Shown: in pieces, positions 24,682 to 34,155 of the stretch
Position numbering within the stretch: the stretch's first letter is position 1
Layout: the number at the start of each line of letters is the position of its first letter
Assembly: GCA_020832405.1 (NCBI GenBank)
Contig: JAFIET010000036.1
Span: forward strand, 1 to 38,836
Origin: Balneolales bacterium
GTDB lineage: Bacteria > Bacteroidota > Rhodothermia > Balneolales > Cyclonatronaceae
Reading direction: 5' to 3'
DNA length: 38,836 nt
Made by a program: the position numbers and the translations under genes
Notes under the pieces: model-generated
Seen by the model: only the letters and a program-made list of their open reading frames with translations
Database searches by the model: none
Told to the model about the DNA's origin: nothing

Positions 24682-24719
24682 AAACGCCGTTGCGGCCTGT
24701 TCGCAGCGGCGTTTTTTTG
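24682..24719 (+). terminator. Rho-independent terminator of arsDA
   Basis: AAACGCCGTTGCG (24682-24694) pairs with CGCAGCGGCGTTT (24702-24714), with one T-G wobble, over a 7-base loop, followed directly by a run of seven T. Confidence 0.92.
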
Positions 24720-24943
24720 TAGGGTGATGGGTTCTGGGACCTGAATCCGGGCTCATGTACATCACCAGAAATTTGCCGGTGATCCTTCCTTCGGGGCCTG
24801 AATGAAGCCTGATATCCCATTTGTGCTTCTCGTTCCGAACTCAGCCGGGTTAACGTCCCCCCCCGGAAATTCGGTGTGATACCCCTGACCCAAGAGGGCC
24901 TCACCCCCGATTTCATTTCAGGGCATTGAGCCCTTCAACCAAT

Positions 24944-24979
24944 AAAAAAAGCGCCGAAGGAAAATTCCTCCGGCGCTTT
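24944..24979 (-). terminator. Rho-independent terminator of the mosaic T9SS cargo gene
   Basis: AAAGCGCCGAAGGAA (24948-24962) pairs with TTCCTCCGGCGCTTT (24965-24979) with one mismatch. The preceding A-run (24944-24950) is a T-run on the minus strand. It lies 69 bases beyond the stop of the gene ending at 25048. Confidence 0.88.
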
Positions 24980-25047
24980 CTTGTGGTGTGGCGGGTGATG
25001 CGATTTGTGAGCGCATCACCCTAAAAAACACACAGTTGTTTCAGGGG

Positions 25048-28000
25048 TTACTTCACCAGCATCATCTTATTGACCTGCTGGAAGCTGCCCGCCTGCAGGC
25101 GGTACAGGTACACACCGCTGGAGAAGCGGCTGGCGTCGAAGGTGACGCTGTGCACACCGGCCGGCTGCTGACCGTTTACGAGAACGGCTACGCGCTGCCC
25201 CGCAATGTTGAATACTTCGAGGCGCACATCAGCGGCTTCGGGAAGTGCATAGCGGATTTGCGTGGTCGGGTTGAACGGGTTCGGGTAGTTCTGGCTCAGC
25301 TCGAACGCAGCCGGTACGCCGTCAATCGGGCCGAGGCTGGTTGTCGGGTTGAGGAAGGCCACGTCGCCCGTATCGAGTACGGCAAGCAGGCCGAAGCTTT
25401 CGCCCTGTGAGGCATCGAGGAAACCGCTGGCAAGAATTACCGCTGAGCGGCCGCCGAACATTGAAAGGTCGGCTTCGAAGCTGAACACGGTGGTTTGGGT
25501 ACCGGCAAGGTTTACATCGAGGGTGTAGGCATCAGCCGGCACTTCGATAAAGAACTCGGTAACATCGGTGTAGGCGAGGTTATCGGCCAGTAGCGCGATG
25601 TCGCGGGCTACCACATCAACGGCAGGCGCATCGGTTACGCCGTGGTAGATGAGGAACTCGAAGGAGGTGCTGCTGTCAGCGCCTTCGATGGCACCCTGAA
25701 TTACATCAAGGGTGAAGGCGGTGCTTACGCCGTTCGGGTTCGGGTCGAACGCCGCCGGGTCGAGCACACCCTGTGCAATCACGTAGTACGATTCGCCGCC
25801 GTCGAGTTCAACTTCCGCTTCGAATACGGCATCTTCGAGGTCTGCACCGGCAGCGGTGAGGCTCACGGTAAACTCTGTGGGCGCATCGAAGAACGCAGTT
25901 GCGCCGCGGAACGGCACGTCGCCGAAGAGCAGCTCGCCGTCAACATACACATCAACCAGGGCAAGGGCCGGGTCGGCTGCGTTGTGGATGATCTGAACGC
26001 GCGGGGCGATGGTTGGCTCTTCCAGCTCGAACAGGAAGAACGGGAAAAGCTGCGCTTCTTCGTTAAAGCGGCCAAGTACACCTGAGAGGTTGAAAACGGC
26101 CGGCGGTACCGGGCTGCCATCAAACTCAGACTCACCGCGGTCAATGCGGATGTCGTACAGGTTGCCTTCGGCATCAATAGCCTGAACCGTTAAACCGCTG
26201 CCGCCCGGAATCGGCTCAGTCGGCCACTGACTCGGGTCAACCAGCGAAACTTCCTGAATGGTTACCCGGCGGCCCTGATCCGCGCCGTCGAACAGCCACT
26301 GGCTCTGGTAGTCGGTAATCGGGTTTGCCTCGGGAAGCGGGTTGTCTTCAGAAAGAACGTCGAATTCCAAGGGCTGAATCAGGATTTCCTGGAAACGGTC
26401 AGCCATGAAGCCGATAAGTTCAACTTCCTGACCTGCGGCGAACGGGGTATCAGTGTTACCGCCGCCGAAGCCGGGCCAGCGGACTTTCATCCCGCCGTCT
26501 TCATCCTGCATGTAAAACTCAGCCGCGTTGAAACCGAAATCGGGAGTTGTAACAATACCGGTTGTGCGCACCACAGTACCAAGAGGAAGCTCGCGGGCTT
26601 CATTCAGGGTGGCATCAATGGGGATATCAACAAACAGAGTCCGGCTTTCATTGGCAAGGCGGGTGAGTTCTTCGTTTTCAGCTTGTACGGTCCATTCAAT
26701 GATAACACTACCTCCCGGCTCGAAACCAAGCGAAAGCAACACCTCGTATGCATCGCCGCTTGTAATCGAAAGGGTTGTAGCGGTGCCGTCTTCATCAGAA
26801 GGCAGAGCAAGTACGGGATCGTCAAAACCTTCGCCGGGTACGGTACCAAGCCAAGTGTAGGTCTGCGCGTTTTCGCTCGCTTCCCATTCCACAACGATGA
26901 GTTCAGGGTCGTTTTCGAAAACAAAAAGCTGCGTATTATTCGGCGGACTTAAGAGATTAAACGCTCCGGGTACCGGCAGTTCGGTTGCACGCTCAAGGGT
27001 AATGGCAAACGGGCTGTTTGCGAGGCGGCTGTCGTCGCCGGCTTCGGCACGCACAGTCCACTGCAGGTTAGCTACGCCGCCTTCCTCTATACCAAGGTCA
27101 GCAAGGATGCCGTCGAGGGCAGCTACAGTTACCGTAAGCGTTGTAGCAGTACCGTCATTATCAGCAGGAACAGCAAGCAGCGGCTCTGCAAAATCACCAC
27201 CGGCTAAAACAGCAAGCCAGGTGTAGCTTTCAGCACCTTCGGCGGTTTCCCACTCGATAACGACTTCGGTTTCGTCGTCACCAGATGTTACAAGCGCAGT
27301 ACCATCAGCAGGAGCGAGGAGATCAAAACCTGCAATTGCGGCTTCAGACGGGCTGAAATCGGCCAGATTTCGGGCTGCAATATTCAGACCAGCATTGTTT
27401 TCCTGAACGATGGATACGATATCCCATTCACCGGCAGGAATTTCGGATCCTGTGATATCTGATCCGCCGAATACATTACGATGGCGCCCGGTAAAGCCTT
27501 CAATACTTGGATCGGTAATCGGCGTTATTGAGCCACCGCCGCCGAAATTCTGACCTGCGTTTTCGAAAGAAACATTTCGAACTACAATCAGAAGTGCCTG
27601 GTCATCAAATGAAAGATCAGCAAGCGTTCGCTCTGCAGGCTCCACAACATTACCTGAAGATACCGGTGCACCATAATCCACAAATGGGGTCAGTCTTAAC
27701 TGTCCCTGGAAAATTGCAAGTGTTCCGTGCAACAGGTTAACATTATCACCGGCCTCATACACGGTTGAGATAATGCCGGGCTGATCATCAATCTGAATAC
27801 CAAAGCCGGAGGCGTCCTGGAAAAACTTTGTGTTCCGGAAGCTGTCAGCCGCAGTGAAGGTTGCTTCACCAGCAACAGCATAGATAGTGCTGCCGGTTTC
27901 TGAACTGCGAAGGGCTTCAATATCAGCTACTACCACAGGAGCAACAAGGCTGATGTTCCACTGCTGCTCAGCAAGACGGGTAATCTCATCAGCTGAAGCT

Positions 28001-29835
28001 TCAACGGTCCACACCAGGTTCGCTACTGCGCCCTGATCGATGTCGAGTGAAGCAAGCACATCAAAAATTGCACCGCTCGTGAGGCTCAGTGTCGTTGCAC
28101 TGCCATCGTTATCAGCAGGAATCGAAAGCAGCGGCTCATCGAAGCTGCCGCCTGCTACAGTTGCAAGCCAGGTATAAGAAGTTGCGTTTTCAGAAGCTTC
28201 CCATTCGATCACAACTGCATCATCAGAACCTTCAAAAACCGGCAGGCGTGTATTGTTTGGCGGGCTCAGCAGGCTGAAAGTTCCAAGCTCAGGGTCTTCA
28301 TCATCATCGGAAGGGCTAAAATCGGCCAGGCTGCGGGCCGCGATATTCAGACCAGCATTGTTTTCCTGTACAATTGATACTAAATCCCATTCACCGGCCG
28401 GGATTGGTGAACCGGTAATGTCAGAATCACCAAAAACGTTACGATGCCGGCCGGTAAAGCCCTCTATACTCGGGTCTGTAATCGTAGTGATGGATCCACC
28501 TCCTCCAAAATCCTGCCCTACGTTTTCAAAAGCTACATTTCGTACCACAATCAGCCGTGCCTGATCGTCGAATGAAAGCTCACCCAGAGTGCGCTCAAGC
28601 GGCTCAATTACATTTCCTGATGTAACGGGCGCACCAAAATCAACAAACGGGGTCAGGCGAAGCTGCCCCTGAAAAATACCAAGCGTACCATGCAGAAGAT
28701 TTACGTTATCGCCAATTTCGTATGTCGTTGAAATGATACCCGGCTGATCATCAATCTGAATTCCGAATCCGGAGGCATCCTGGAAAAACTTGGTGTTCCG
28801 GAAGGCATCGCCGCCAATGAAGGTAGCCTCAGAAGCTACTGCATAAACCGTACTACCTGTGGCAGCACCGCGAAGTGCTTCAATGTCAGTAAGGATTGCA
28901 GGTGCAACCAGACTGATTGACCACTGCTGAGTGGCAAGCCGTGTTTCTTCACCATCGGATGCGCGCACCGTCCAAACGAGATTGGCAACAGTACCCTGAT
29001 CGATATCAAGGGAGGCCAAAACATCAAAAATAGCGCCAGATGTAAGGGAAAGCGTAGTTGCAGTTCCGTCGTTATCTGCCGGTAATTCAAGAAGTGGGGT
29101 ATCGAAGTTTCCGCCGGCAGCAACAGCAAGCCAGGTGTAGGAGGTTGCGTCATCTGCTGCCTCCCATTCGATAGTTACGGCATCAGATGAACCCTCAAAT
29201 ACGGGTAGGCGTGTGTTGTTTGGGGGGGAAAGAAGCGAAAATGCCCCAATCGGATTTGGTTCGCCGCCGTTATCATCATCAAGCCTGAATAAGCTAAGGT
29301 TTTGTCCAAAAGCGGTTGCATAAGCCACAAAGCGTGGTGAGCTCGGATTGTAACGCAACGTTCTGGTGGTGATCGCGGCGTTTGTTACCACAAACTCACC
29401 ATCCGTAAAGTTGATATCCCAGCGCTGGTTATCGGAAGTCACTTCCTCAACAACCTGAATGTTGTTGGAACTTCCGGTGTAGGAAACAAAACGCTGAGTT
29501 GCTTCACTAAAAATGGTCCATGAATCACCATCGGCCTGAATAAGCCATACATCGGCAATGTTCGGATTCTGCAGAACACCATCGACCGGCGATACTGCGG
29601 TTTCCGGCAAAAGCGTACCCGTATGGGCGCTGTTCATGGCAAACTCTCCCGGTGCATTGGTTACAACGTAGTAACCGTCTTCAAGCTCAGTAATACCAGT
29701 TAGCTGCGTAAATGCGCCCGAACCGGTGTACTGTGCCTGAACCTGAATGGCAAAACCCATAAAAAAGAAGGGAATCAGCCATAGAAAAGACCTGGAGAAT
29801 CGCTTCCCTAAGTTTTCAGTAACATGATTAATCAT
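25048..29835 (-). CDS. Giant mosaic T9SS-secreted surface protein (SusE-like / OB-fold / DUF4397)
   Basis: I start the protein at the ATG at 29835 (1595 residues): an AAAAGAA purine stretch precedes it and a normal signal peptide follows at once (SFLWLIPFFFMGFAIQVQAQ). The open frame reaches 29895 without a better start. Domain order: an N-terminal beta domain (about 35-190); a SusE-like Fn3 domain (FSLLSPPNNTRL, then IEWEAADDATSYTWL) plus an OB-fold-like domain (FRNTKFFQDASGFGIQIDDQ); a second copy of this pair; two further SusE-like domains; a divergent OB fold (LGTVVRTTGIVTTPDFGFNA); a DUF4397 region (VQIIHNAADPALALVDVYV, then FLIYHGVTDAPAVDVVARD); and a T9SS sorting domain (NYPNPFNP to KMMLVK). 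The domains suggest a polymer-binding or adhesive surface protein. No catalytic site is seen. Confidence 0.88.
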   Translation of the reverse strand: MINHVTENLGKRFSRSFLWLIPFFFMGFAIQVQAQYTGSGAFTQLTGITELEDGYYVVTNAPGEFAMNSAHTGTLLPETAVSPVDGVLQNPNIADVWLIQADGDSWTIFSEATQRFVSYTGSSNNIQVVEEVTSDNQRWDINFTDGEFVVTNAAITTRTLRYNPSSPRFVAYATAFGQNLSLFRLDDDNGGEPNPIGAFSLLSPPNNTRLPVFEGSSDAVTIEWEAADDATSYTWLAVAAGGNFDTPLLELPADNDGTATTLSLTSGAIFDVLASLDIDQGTVANLVWTVRASDGEETRLATQQWSISLVAPAILTDIEALRGAATGSTVYAVASEATFIGGDAFRNTKFFQDASGFGIQIDDQPGIISTTYEIGDNVNLLHGTLGIFQGQLRLTPFVDFGAPVTSGNVIEPLERTLGELSFDDQARLIVVRNVAFENVGQDFGGGGSITTITDPSIEGFTGRHRNVFGDSDITGSPIPAGEWDLVSIVQENNAGLNIAARSLADFSPSDDDEDPELGTFSLLSPPNNTRLPVFEGSDDAVVIEWEASENATSYTWLATVAGGSFDEPLLSIPADNDGSATTLSLTSGAIFDVLASLDIDQGAVANLVWTVEASADEITRLAEQQWNISLVAPVVVADIEALRSSETGSTIYAVAGEATFTAADSFRNTKFFQDASGFGIQIDDQPGIISTVYEAGDNVNLLHGTLAIFQGQLRLTPFVDYGAPVSSGNVVEPAERTLADLSFDDQALLIVVRNVSFENAGQNFGGGGSITPITDPSIEGFTGRHRNVFGGSDITGSEIPAGEWDIVSIVQENNAGLNIAARNLADFSPSEAAIAGFDLLAPADGTALVTSGDDETEVVIEWETAEGAESYTWLAVLAGGDFAEPLLAVPADNDGTATTLTVTVAALDGILADLGIEEGGVANLQWTVRAEAGDDSRLANSPFAITLERATELPVPGAFNLLSPPNNTQLFVFENDPELIVVEWEASENAQTYTWLGTVPGEGFDDPVLALPSDEDGTATTLSITSGDAYEVLLSLGFEPGGSVIIEWTVQAENEELTRLANESRTLFVDIPIDATLNEARELPLGTVVRTTGIVTTPDFGFNAAEFYMQDEDGGMKVRWPGFGGGNTDTPFAAGQEVELIGFMADRFQEILIQPLEFDVLSEDNPLPEANPITDYQSQWLFDGADQGRRVTIQEVSLVDPSQWPTEPIPGGSGLTVQAIDAEGNLYDIRIDRGESEFDGSPVPPAVFNLSGVLGRFNEEAQLFPFFLFELEEPTIAPRVQIIHNAADPALALVDVYVDGELLFGDVPFRGATAFFDAPTEFTVSLTAAGADLEDAVFEAEVELDGGESYYVIAQGVLDPAAFDPNPNGVSTAFTLDVIQGAIEGADSSTSFEFLIYHGVTDAPAVDVVARDIALLADNLAYTDVTEFFIEVPADAYTLDVNLAGTQTTVFSFEADLSMFGGRSAVILASGFLDASQGESFGLLAVLDTGDVAFLNPTTSLGPIDGVPAAFELSQNYPNPFNPTTQIRYALPEAADVRLEVFNIAGQRVAVLVNGQQPAGVHSVTFDASRFSSGVYLYRLQAGSFQQVNKMMLVK
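27345..29243 (-). repeat. 963-bp tandem duplication inside the mosaic T9SS cargo gene
   Basis: Two consecutive units of 963 bp (321 codons) each encode one SusE-like plus one OB-fold-like domain. Matching landmarks are offset by exactly 963 (for example the AGGC before GTGT-TTGTTT ends at 29210 and 28247). Long stretches differ only by scattered, mostly silent substitutions (compare 28750-28803 with 27787-27840). The boundaries are approximate. Confidence 0.85.
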
Positions 29836-30107
29836 AGTTCTTTTATTTGTTGTGAGATGACTTAAACACGGACACGGTGACCGTGCGGATTGCAAGAATG
29901 ATTCAAACCTGAAAATACCACCGCACTATTACGTGAGTATAAAGGCGGTTTAGCTAATTACTTTGGCAACAAAACGATAACGTATGGAGCGGATGATTAA
30001 AGAGGGCTGATATTCTAATATTGCAATTTACGAAATTAGAACTATTCCTGAAGCCCTACTTTATTCTGAATCAAATAGTTAGAATGCATTGCTGCCTGCA
30101 GATATTA

Positions 30108-31829
30108 TTACTTGACAAGGGTCATTTTATGCGTTAAAACCAAATCATCGGATTGCAGCCTTACAAAATAAAGTCCGCTCGCAAAACTGCTGCCGTCGAA
30201 GCGCACCTGATGTCGGCCTGACTGCACAGAACCATTCACCAGCGTCGAAACCAGCCGCCCCATCGAATCAAAAATTTGCAGCCTTACTTCGGCCGTTTCC
30301 GGCAAATCGAAAGTGATGTTAGTGACCGGATTAAAGGGATTCGGATAATTCTGATGCAGCACAATTTCCCGCGGCACTTCCGGCGCAGGTGCGGTACTCA
30401 CCGGGCTCTCCACAAAAAACGGAATAGCTTCGCTCCAGGCAGCTTCCCCGGCTTCATTTACCGGCCGCACCCGTGCCCATACATTCAGGCCGCTTTCTTC
30501 AAGGGTGATGGCAACTGAGCCTGATTCAGACTCACCCGATACCAAAAGCTCCCCGAAACCGGCTGATGAGCTGATTTCGTACTGATAAAAATCCGCACCG
30601 GCGATATCCTCCCAAACGAGCTCAAAGGCTGGCTGAACCGTAGCATCTGCCATCGGCTCGGTAATGGCCGTTGCCTCAGGCGTAGTCACAATCCGGAAGA
30701 TGCGTCCGTTGCTGTAACCCAGAATAAACAGCTCGCCGTCGTTATCCTCCGCAAAAGATGAAATATTTAGCGGAAGATTGATCAGCTCCGTGTTGGAAAT
30801 GGCTTCGAAGCTTTCCTCATTAAACTCAAGCGCCCAAACGCGGCCTGATATGAAATCACCAAAAATATACCGGCCGTAGAGCGACGGGTTCTTCACCCCC
30901 CGATACACAAATCCGCCCGTAACCGAGCGGTCGCCGTTATCGTGATTGTACTCAAAAACCGGCAGTTCAAGACCGTCAGTATTGCAGTTACTGCCCGGCG
31001 GGAAGCAATTGGAGCCCTCAAGAATATTCCACCCGTAATTCTTACCGTTCTCAATAATGTGGATGGCTTCCCATGCATTCTGACCCACATCGCCCGTCCA
31101 CAACACGCCTGATTCCCGGTCAAAAGAAAAGCGCCAGGGATTTCTCAGCCCCCATGCAAATATTTCAGGCATCCCGCCGGCATCCGCAAACGGATTATCA
31201 GTGGGGATGGCGTACTCGGCCGCTTCTGTGCTAACATCGATCCGGAGCATTGCACCGAGCAGATTGTTTGTGTTTTGCGCATTGTTCTGCGGATCGCCCC
31301 CGCTGCCGCCATCGCCTGAGGCGATATAAAGATAGCCGTCAGGCCCGAAAGAAATATCCCCGCCGTTGTGATTGGCAAAAGGCTGCCCGAATATGAGCAG
31401 CTGCTCTTCACTTCCTAAATCAGGTATTCCGTTTTCATTTGTCACAAAGCGCGAAATGACCGTGCGCAACGGACTTGCGATCGTGTAGTTTACATAAAAA
31501 CGCCTGTTTTGCTCAAACTCCGGGTCAAAAGCTAACCCCAGCAAACCGCGCTCTCCCCCGGAAATAAGCTGAGAAGTAAGATCAAGCCAGGGCGTAATTA
31601 CCGCGCTGCTGCCGGAGCGGTCAATCCGGAAAATGATCCCGCTTTGTGAAACCGCAAATAAATCATTTGTTCCGGGCGCAGACTCTAAACCCAAAATACC
31701 GGAAACACTTACCCCCGGAAAGGCATCAGTTACAATCAGATTGGCGTCCTGCGCCGTAAGCGGCCTGAAAACTCCCAAACAAAAGAGGAGAAGAAAAACG
31801 GTCGTTTGATACCTCATTCTGAAAATCAT
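30108..31829 (-). CDS. PQQ-type glucose/sorbosone dehydrogenase, T9SS cargo
   Basis: A 573-residue secreted protein. A signal peptide (TVFLLLFCLGVFRPLTAQ) is followed by a six-bladed propeller of the soluble glucose/sorbosone dehydrogenase (GSDH) family: GERGLLGLAFDPEFEQNRRF, FANHNGGDISFGPDGYLYIA (candidate catalytic His near 152), SGDGGSGGDPQNNAQN, EIFAWGLRNPWRFSFD, WTGDVGQNAWEAIHIIENGK, NYGWNILEG and YRGVKNPSLYGRYIFGDF. Members oxidise sugar aldehydes or hydroxyls using PQQ, though cofactor-free relatives exist. Residues about 390-480 form an Fn3-like domain. The C-terminus is a T9SS sorting domain (NYPNPFNP, GLYFVRLQ, KMTLVK). It follows the mosaic cargo upstream in the same direction with a 212-base gap. 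Confidence 0.92.
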   Translation of the reverse strand: MIFRMRYQTTVFLLLFCLGVFRPLTAQDANLIVTDAFPGVSVSGILGLESAPGTNDLFAVSQSGIIFRIDRSGSSAVITPWLDLTSQLISGGERGLLGLAFDPEFEQNRRFYVNYTIASPLRTVISRFVTNENGIPDLGSEEQLLIFGQPFANHNGGDISFGPDGYLYIASGDGGSGGDPQNNAQNTNNLLGAMLRIDVSTEAAEYAIPTDNPFADAGGMPEIFAWGLRNPWRFSFDRESGVLWTGDVGQNAWEAIHIIENGKNYGWNILEGSNCFPPGSNCNTDGLELPVFEYNHDNGDRSVTGGFVYRGVKNPSLYGRYIFGDFISGRVWALEFNEESFEAISNTELINLPLNISSFAEDNDGELFILGYSNGRIFRIVTTPEATAITEPMADATVQPAFELVWEDIAGADFYQYEISSSAGFGELLVSGESESGSVAITLEESGLNVWARVRPVNEAGEAAWSEAIPFFVESPVSTAPAPEVPREIVLHQNYPNPFNPVTNITFDLPETAEVRLQIFDSMGRLVSTLVNGSVQSGRHQVRFDGSSFASGLYFVRLQSDDLVLTHKMTLVK

Positions 31830-31998
31830 AATTCCCTCAGCTGTATATTAATTTTGTACTAAAAAGCAAAACCGCGGCAAATAGTTCATCATATTGTTAT
31901 CCGAATATTAATGATGGCTAGTCACCACGGTTTCACTACTTCCGTACGATACCATAACACACGAAACAGACGGACTGACTAACCTTGAAAATATTTTT

Positions 31999-33651
31999 TT
32001 AATCAAACATAGCTGCCTGCAGGTACCAGCTGCCCGGATCTATGACCGGTCTCATCGCTGAAGTAACAGTGAGCCAGTCGCCGCTAATTGGCACCACCTT
32101 TAGCCCCTCAGAAGTCCAGATCTGCACCGGCAGACTTCCCTCAACACCGGAAATCCTCAGCCGCCAGGTATGCCGGTCGTTTTCTGACTGCTCCGTTTCA
32201 AAGCGCGGCAGCCCTGTTTCGTAGAGATAAATCCGGAACAGGCTGCTGAGATCGTGAGCCGTAAACTGCTGCAAATGCGCCTCAACTGAAGCAGTATCGG
32301 TGTAGCCGAACCGGTTTTCTTCCACAAACGAACGCATGGCCACAAAAAAACTTTCGCGGCCTAACACGTGCATAAGGGTGTGCATAAACCATGCGCCTTT
32401 GTAGTACACATCATGATTGTACACTTCCGCTGAGGTCATATCAGTGCCCGGAATTATCGGCTGATGGTTCCGGATGAAGCGCACGTACTCCTCAATTTTA
32501 TCGTAGTAAACTTCCGGGCTGTAGAAATCCCACAAAAAGAGCGCGTCCGTAAAAGTGGTGATGCCCTCATGAATCCAGAAATCAGCCCAGTCGCGAACGG
32601 TTACGGCATTACCCCACCACTCATGACCCATTTCGTGCAGGAGCAGCCAATCGTAGGGCCGGTCGTCTATAATAGTGTACTCAAAATTATTCCCGTAAGC
32701 GTTGATGGTCTGATGCTCCATGCCGAGATAGGGCGTGTGAACCAACCCGAATTTTTCAGAGGCGAAGGCGTATTCCCCGTAATATTCGCGTAGCTGCTCA
32801 AGCTTTTGCAGCGTCATTTCCAGCAGCTGAGGCCCTTCATGCGCATGCTGCTCAAGCACATAAAACACCACCGGCATTTCCGCACCGGTTTCAGTGAGGT
32901 AGGTCGTACTGACCTCCTCAAAAATTCCCATCGTTACGTTTATATTGTAGTTGTGGATGGGGTAGCGGGTCATCCACAAGAAGCGGTGCCGGTTTTCATC
33001 TACGGCTTCGGTTTGTTCAAGCAATCCGTTGGATGCCACGAAATAGGGTTTGGGGACGGTGATATCAATGCGGACACTGTCGGCGCGGCTCGTCGGGTGA
33101 TCCTTAGCCGGCAGCCAGACTTTCGCCCCTTCCAGCTGACACGAAACCGAAACCCAGTGCCGGCGCTCACTGTCGCGCGCCCAGGTAAAACCGCCCTGCC
33201 ACGGCGGCCGTACCGCAACCGGCGGTGCCCCCGCATAGCTGATTTCGAGCGGCATCACCCTTCCCTCTGCAAGCAGCTGCGGCAAATTTACAATCAGTTT
33301 GTGGTTTTCATGGGTGAAGGGGAGTTCCAAGCCGGCATAGCTCACCGAGCTTACCTCAAAATGGTTTACCAGATCGAACTCTACTTGCATCACCCCCTCT
33401 TTCAGTGCAAAAACATGTGCCGTTACTGCTCCCGAGATTTCCTGTTCATCCGGATGAATTTCCAGGCTGATATCATAAAAGGTTACGTCAAACCCCTGCT
33501 GCAGCGGCGACAGCGGTCCGCCGCTCGACCAGCCCTGAGCCAGCAACAGGCCGGGCTGCAGCACGAGGACCAGCATCAGTAAAAAAGCCTGGCCGCAAAA
33601 CAGCTGCGGCAGCGTCCGGCTAAGGTTTTTGGTAACGCCCGGCTGTTTCAT
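31999..33651 (-). CDS. Secreted M1-family metallopeptidase (550 residues)
   Basis: A signal peptide (AFLLMLVLVLQPGLLLAQ) is followed by the M1 N-terminal beta-saddle (FDVTFYDISLEIHPDEQEIS). The exopeptidase motif corresponding to GAMEN reads GMEHQTINAYG, so the last Asn of the consensus is not conserved. The zinc site is LLHEMGHEWWGN near residue 337 with the downstream glutamate ligand in DFWIHEGITTF, and the family's YKGAWFMHTL follows. M1 enzymes remove N-terminal residues. The shortened length, with no large C-terminal helical domain, suggests a Bacteroidota-type periplasmic variant. A second M1 enzyme lies beyond the VapBC pair. Confidence 0.92.
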   Translation of the reverse strand: MKQPGVTKNLSRTLPQLFCGQAFLLMLVLVLQPGLLLAQGWSSGGPLSPLQQGFDVTFYDISLEIHPDEQEISGAVTAHVFALKEGVMQVEFDLVNHFEVSSVSYAGLELPFTHENHKLIVNLPQLLAEGRVMPLEISYAGAPPVAVRPPWQGGFTWARDSERRHWVSVSCQLEGAKVWLPAKDHPTSRADSVRIDITVPKPYFVASNGLLEQTEAVDENRHRFLWMTRYPIHNYNINVTMGIFEEVSTTYLTETGAEMPVVFYVLEQHAHEGPQLLEMTLQKLEQLREYYGEYAFASEKFGLVHTPYLGMEHQTINAYGNNFEYTIIDDRPYDWLLLHEMGHEWWGNAVTVRDWADFWIHEGITTFTDALFLWDFYSPEVYYDKIEEYVRFIRNHQPIIPGTDMTSAEVYNHDVYYKGAWFMHTLMHVLGRESFFVAMRSFVEENRFGYTDTASVEAHLQQFTAHDLSSLFRIYLYETGLPRFETEQSENDRHTWRLRISGVEGSLPVQIWTSEGLKVVPISGDWLTVTSAMRPVIDPGSWYLQAAMFD

Positions 33652-33702
33652 AATGGCTCAGAAAAAGGGTGAAAGGGAAGGTCAGGGTTCAGCGGCTGTG
33701 CC

Positions 33703-34152
33703 TTAGCTGTTTAGTACATTATGAAGATACTGCCCGTCGGGCATGCGGTAAATATTGAAATCGTTATCGATGGTTAGCACGTTGGTTACATTCATGCGGT
33801 CAGCAGCAATCATCAGACTGATGTCTGCCAGATCGGGCCGGATGCTGCTGTACTTCTCCATGTATGCCTTGATTTCCGGAACGTGACCGGCATTGAGTTC
33901 AAAGATCTGAACCCCGTTCCGTTCAACCCAGGTGAGCAGGTCGAGCTGCGCTTTGATATTAAAATCAAGCATGTGCATGGCTTCGGTAAGTACCGGCCAG
34001 GTGGTTATGAGCCTGCCCCGGAAGGTTTTGATGTACCGAAGTACGGGCTCGTGCCAGTCGTCATCCCGGTCGAAGAGGGCTATGAAGGGCCCTGCATCGG
34101 CCAGGATGTATCGTAACGGGATGATATTCGAAGGCCCTTTTTTGGGTGCCAT
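33703..34152 (-). CDS. PIN-domain ribonuclease toxin (VapC-like)
   Basis: A 149-residue PIN-domain protein: LADAGPFIALFDRDDDWHEP (first acidic residue D19), TTWPVLTEAMHML (conserved Glu), PDLADISLMIAADRMNVTNV (acidic cluster) and LTIDNDFNIYR (final Asp). All four acidic positions that bind Mg in PIN RNases are present, so an active endoribonuclease is expected. It lies three bases after the stop of the ribbon-helix-helix gene, the classic antitoxin-first toxin-antitoxin layout. The RNA target is unknown; VapC enzymes often cut tRNA or rRNA. Confidence 0.9.
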   Translation of the reverse strand: MAPKKGPSNIIPLRYILADAGPFIALFDRDDDWHEPVLRYIKTFRGRLITTWPVLTEAMHMLDFNIKAQLDLLTWVERNGVQIFELNAGHVPEIKAYMEKYSSIRPDLADISLMIAADRMNVTNVLTIDNDFNIYRMPDGQYLHNVLNS

Positions 34153-34155
34153 CGC

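Larger units (their letters stand above)
24631..25047. other. 417-base convergent gap with two terminators and a repeat-like stretch
   Basis: The gap lies between arsA and the leftward mosaic T9SS cargo. It holds an intrinsic terminator for each side. The middle (24721-24940) has no credible gene: the leftward frame covering it (24476-24916) runs into arsA and has an arginine-rich, low-quality sequence. The segments 24635-24670 and 24721-24755 resemble each other and the one at 14911-14947. Confidence 0.5.

Noticed and set aside
24476-24916. Leftward 146-codon open frame after arsA
   Set aside because: It overlaps the 3' end of arsA and both arms of the arsDA terminator. The product is arginine-rich with no motif; it is most likely a chance frame.
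29920-29937. Fourth copy of the shared dyad (ACCGCACTATTACGTGAG) ahead of the mosaic T9SS cargo
   Set aside because: Only the left half matches; the right arm does not pair. Not better than chance.
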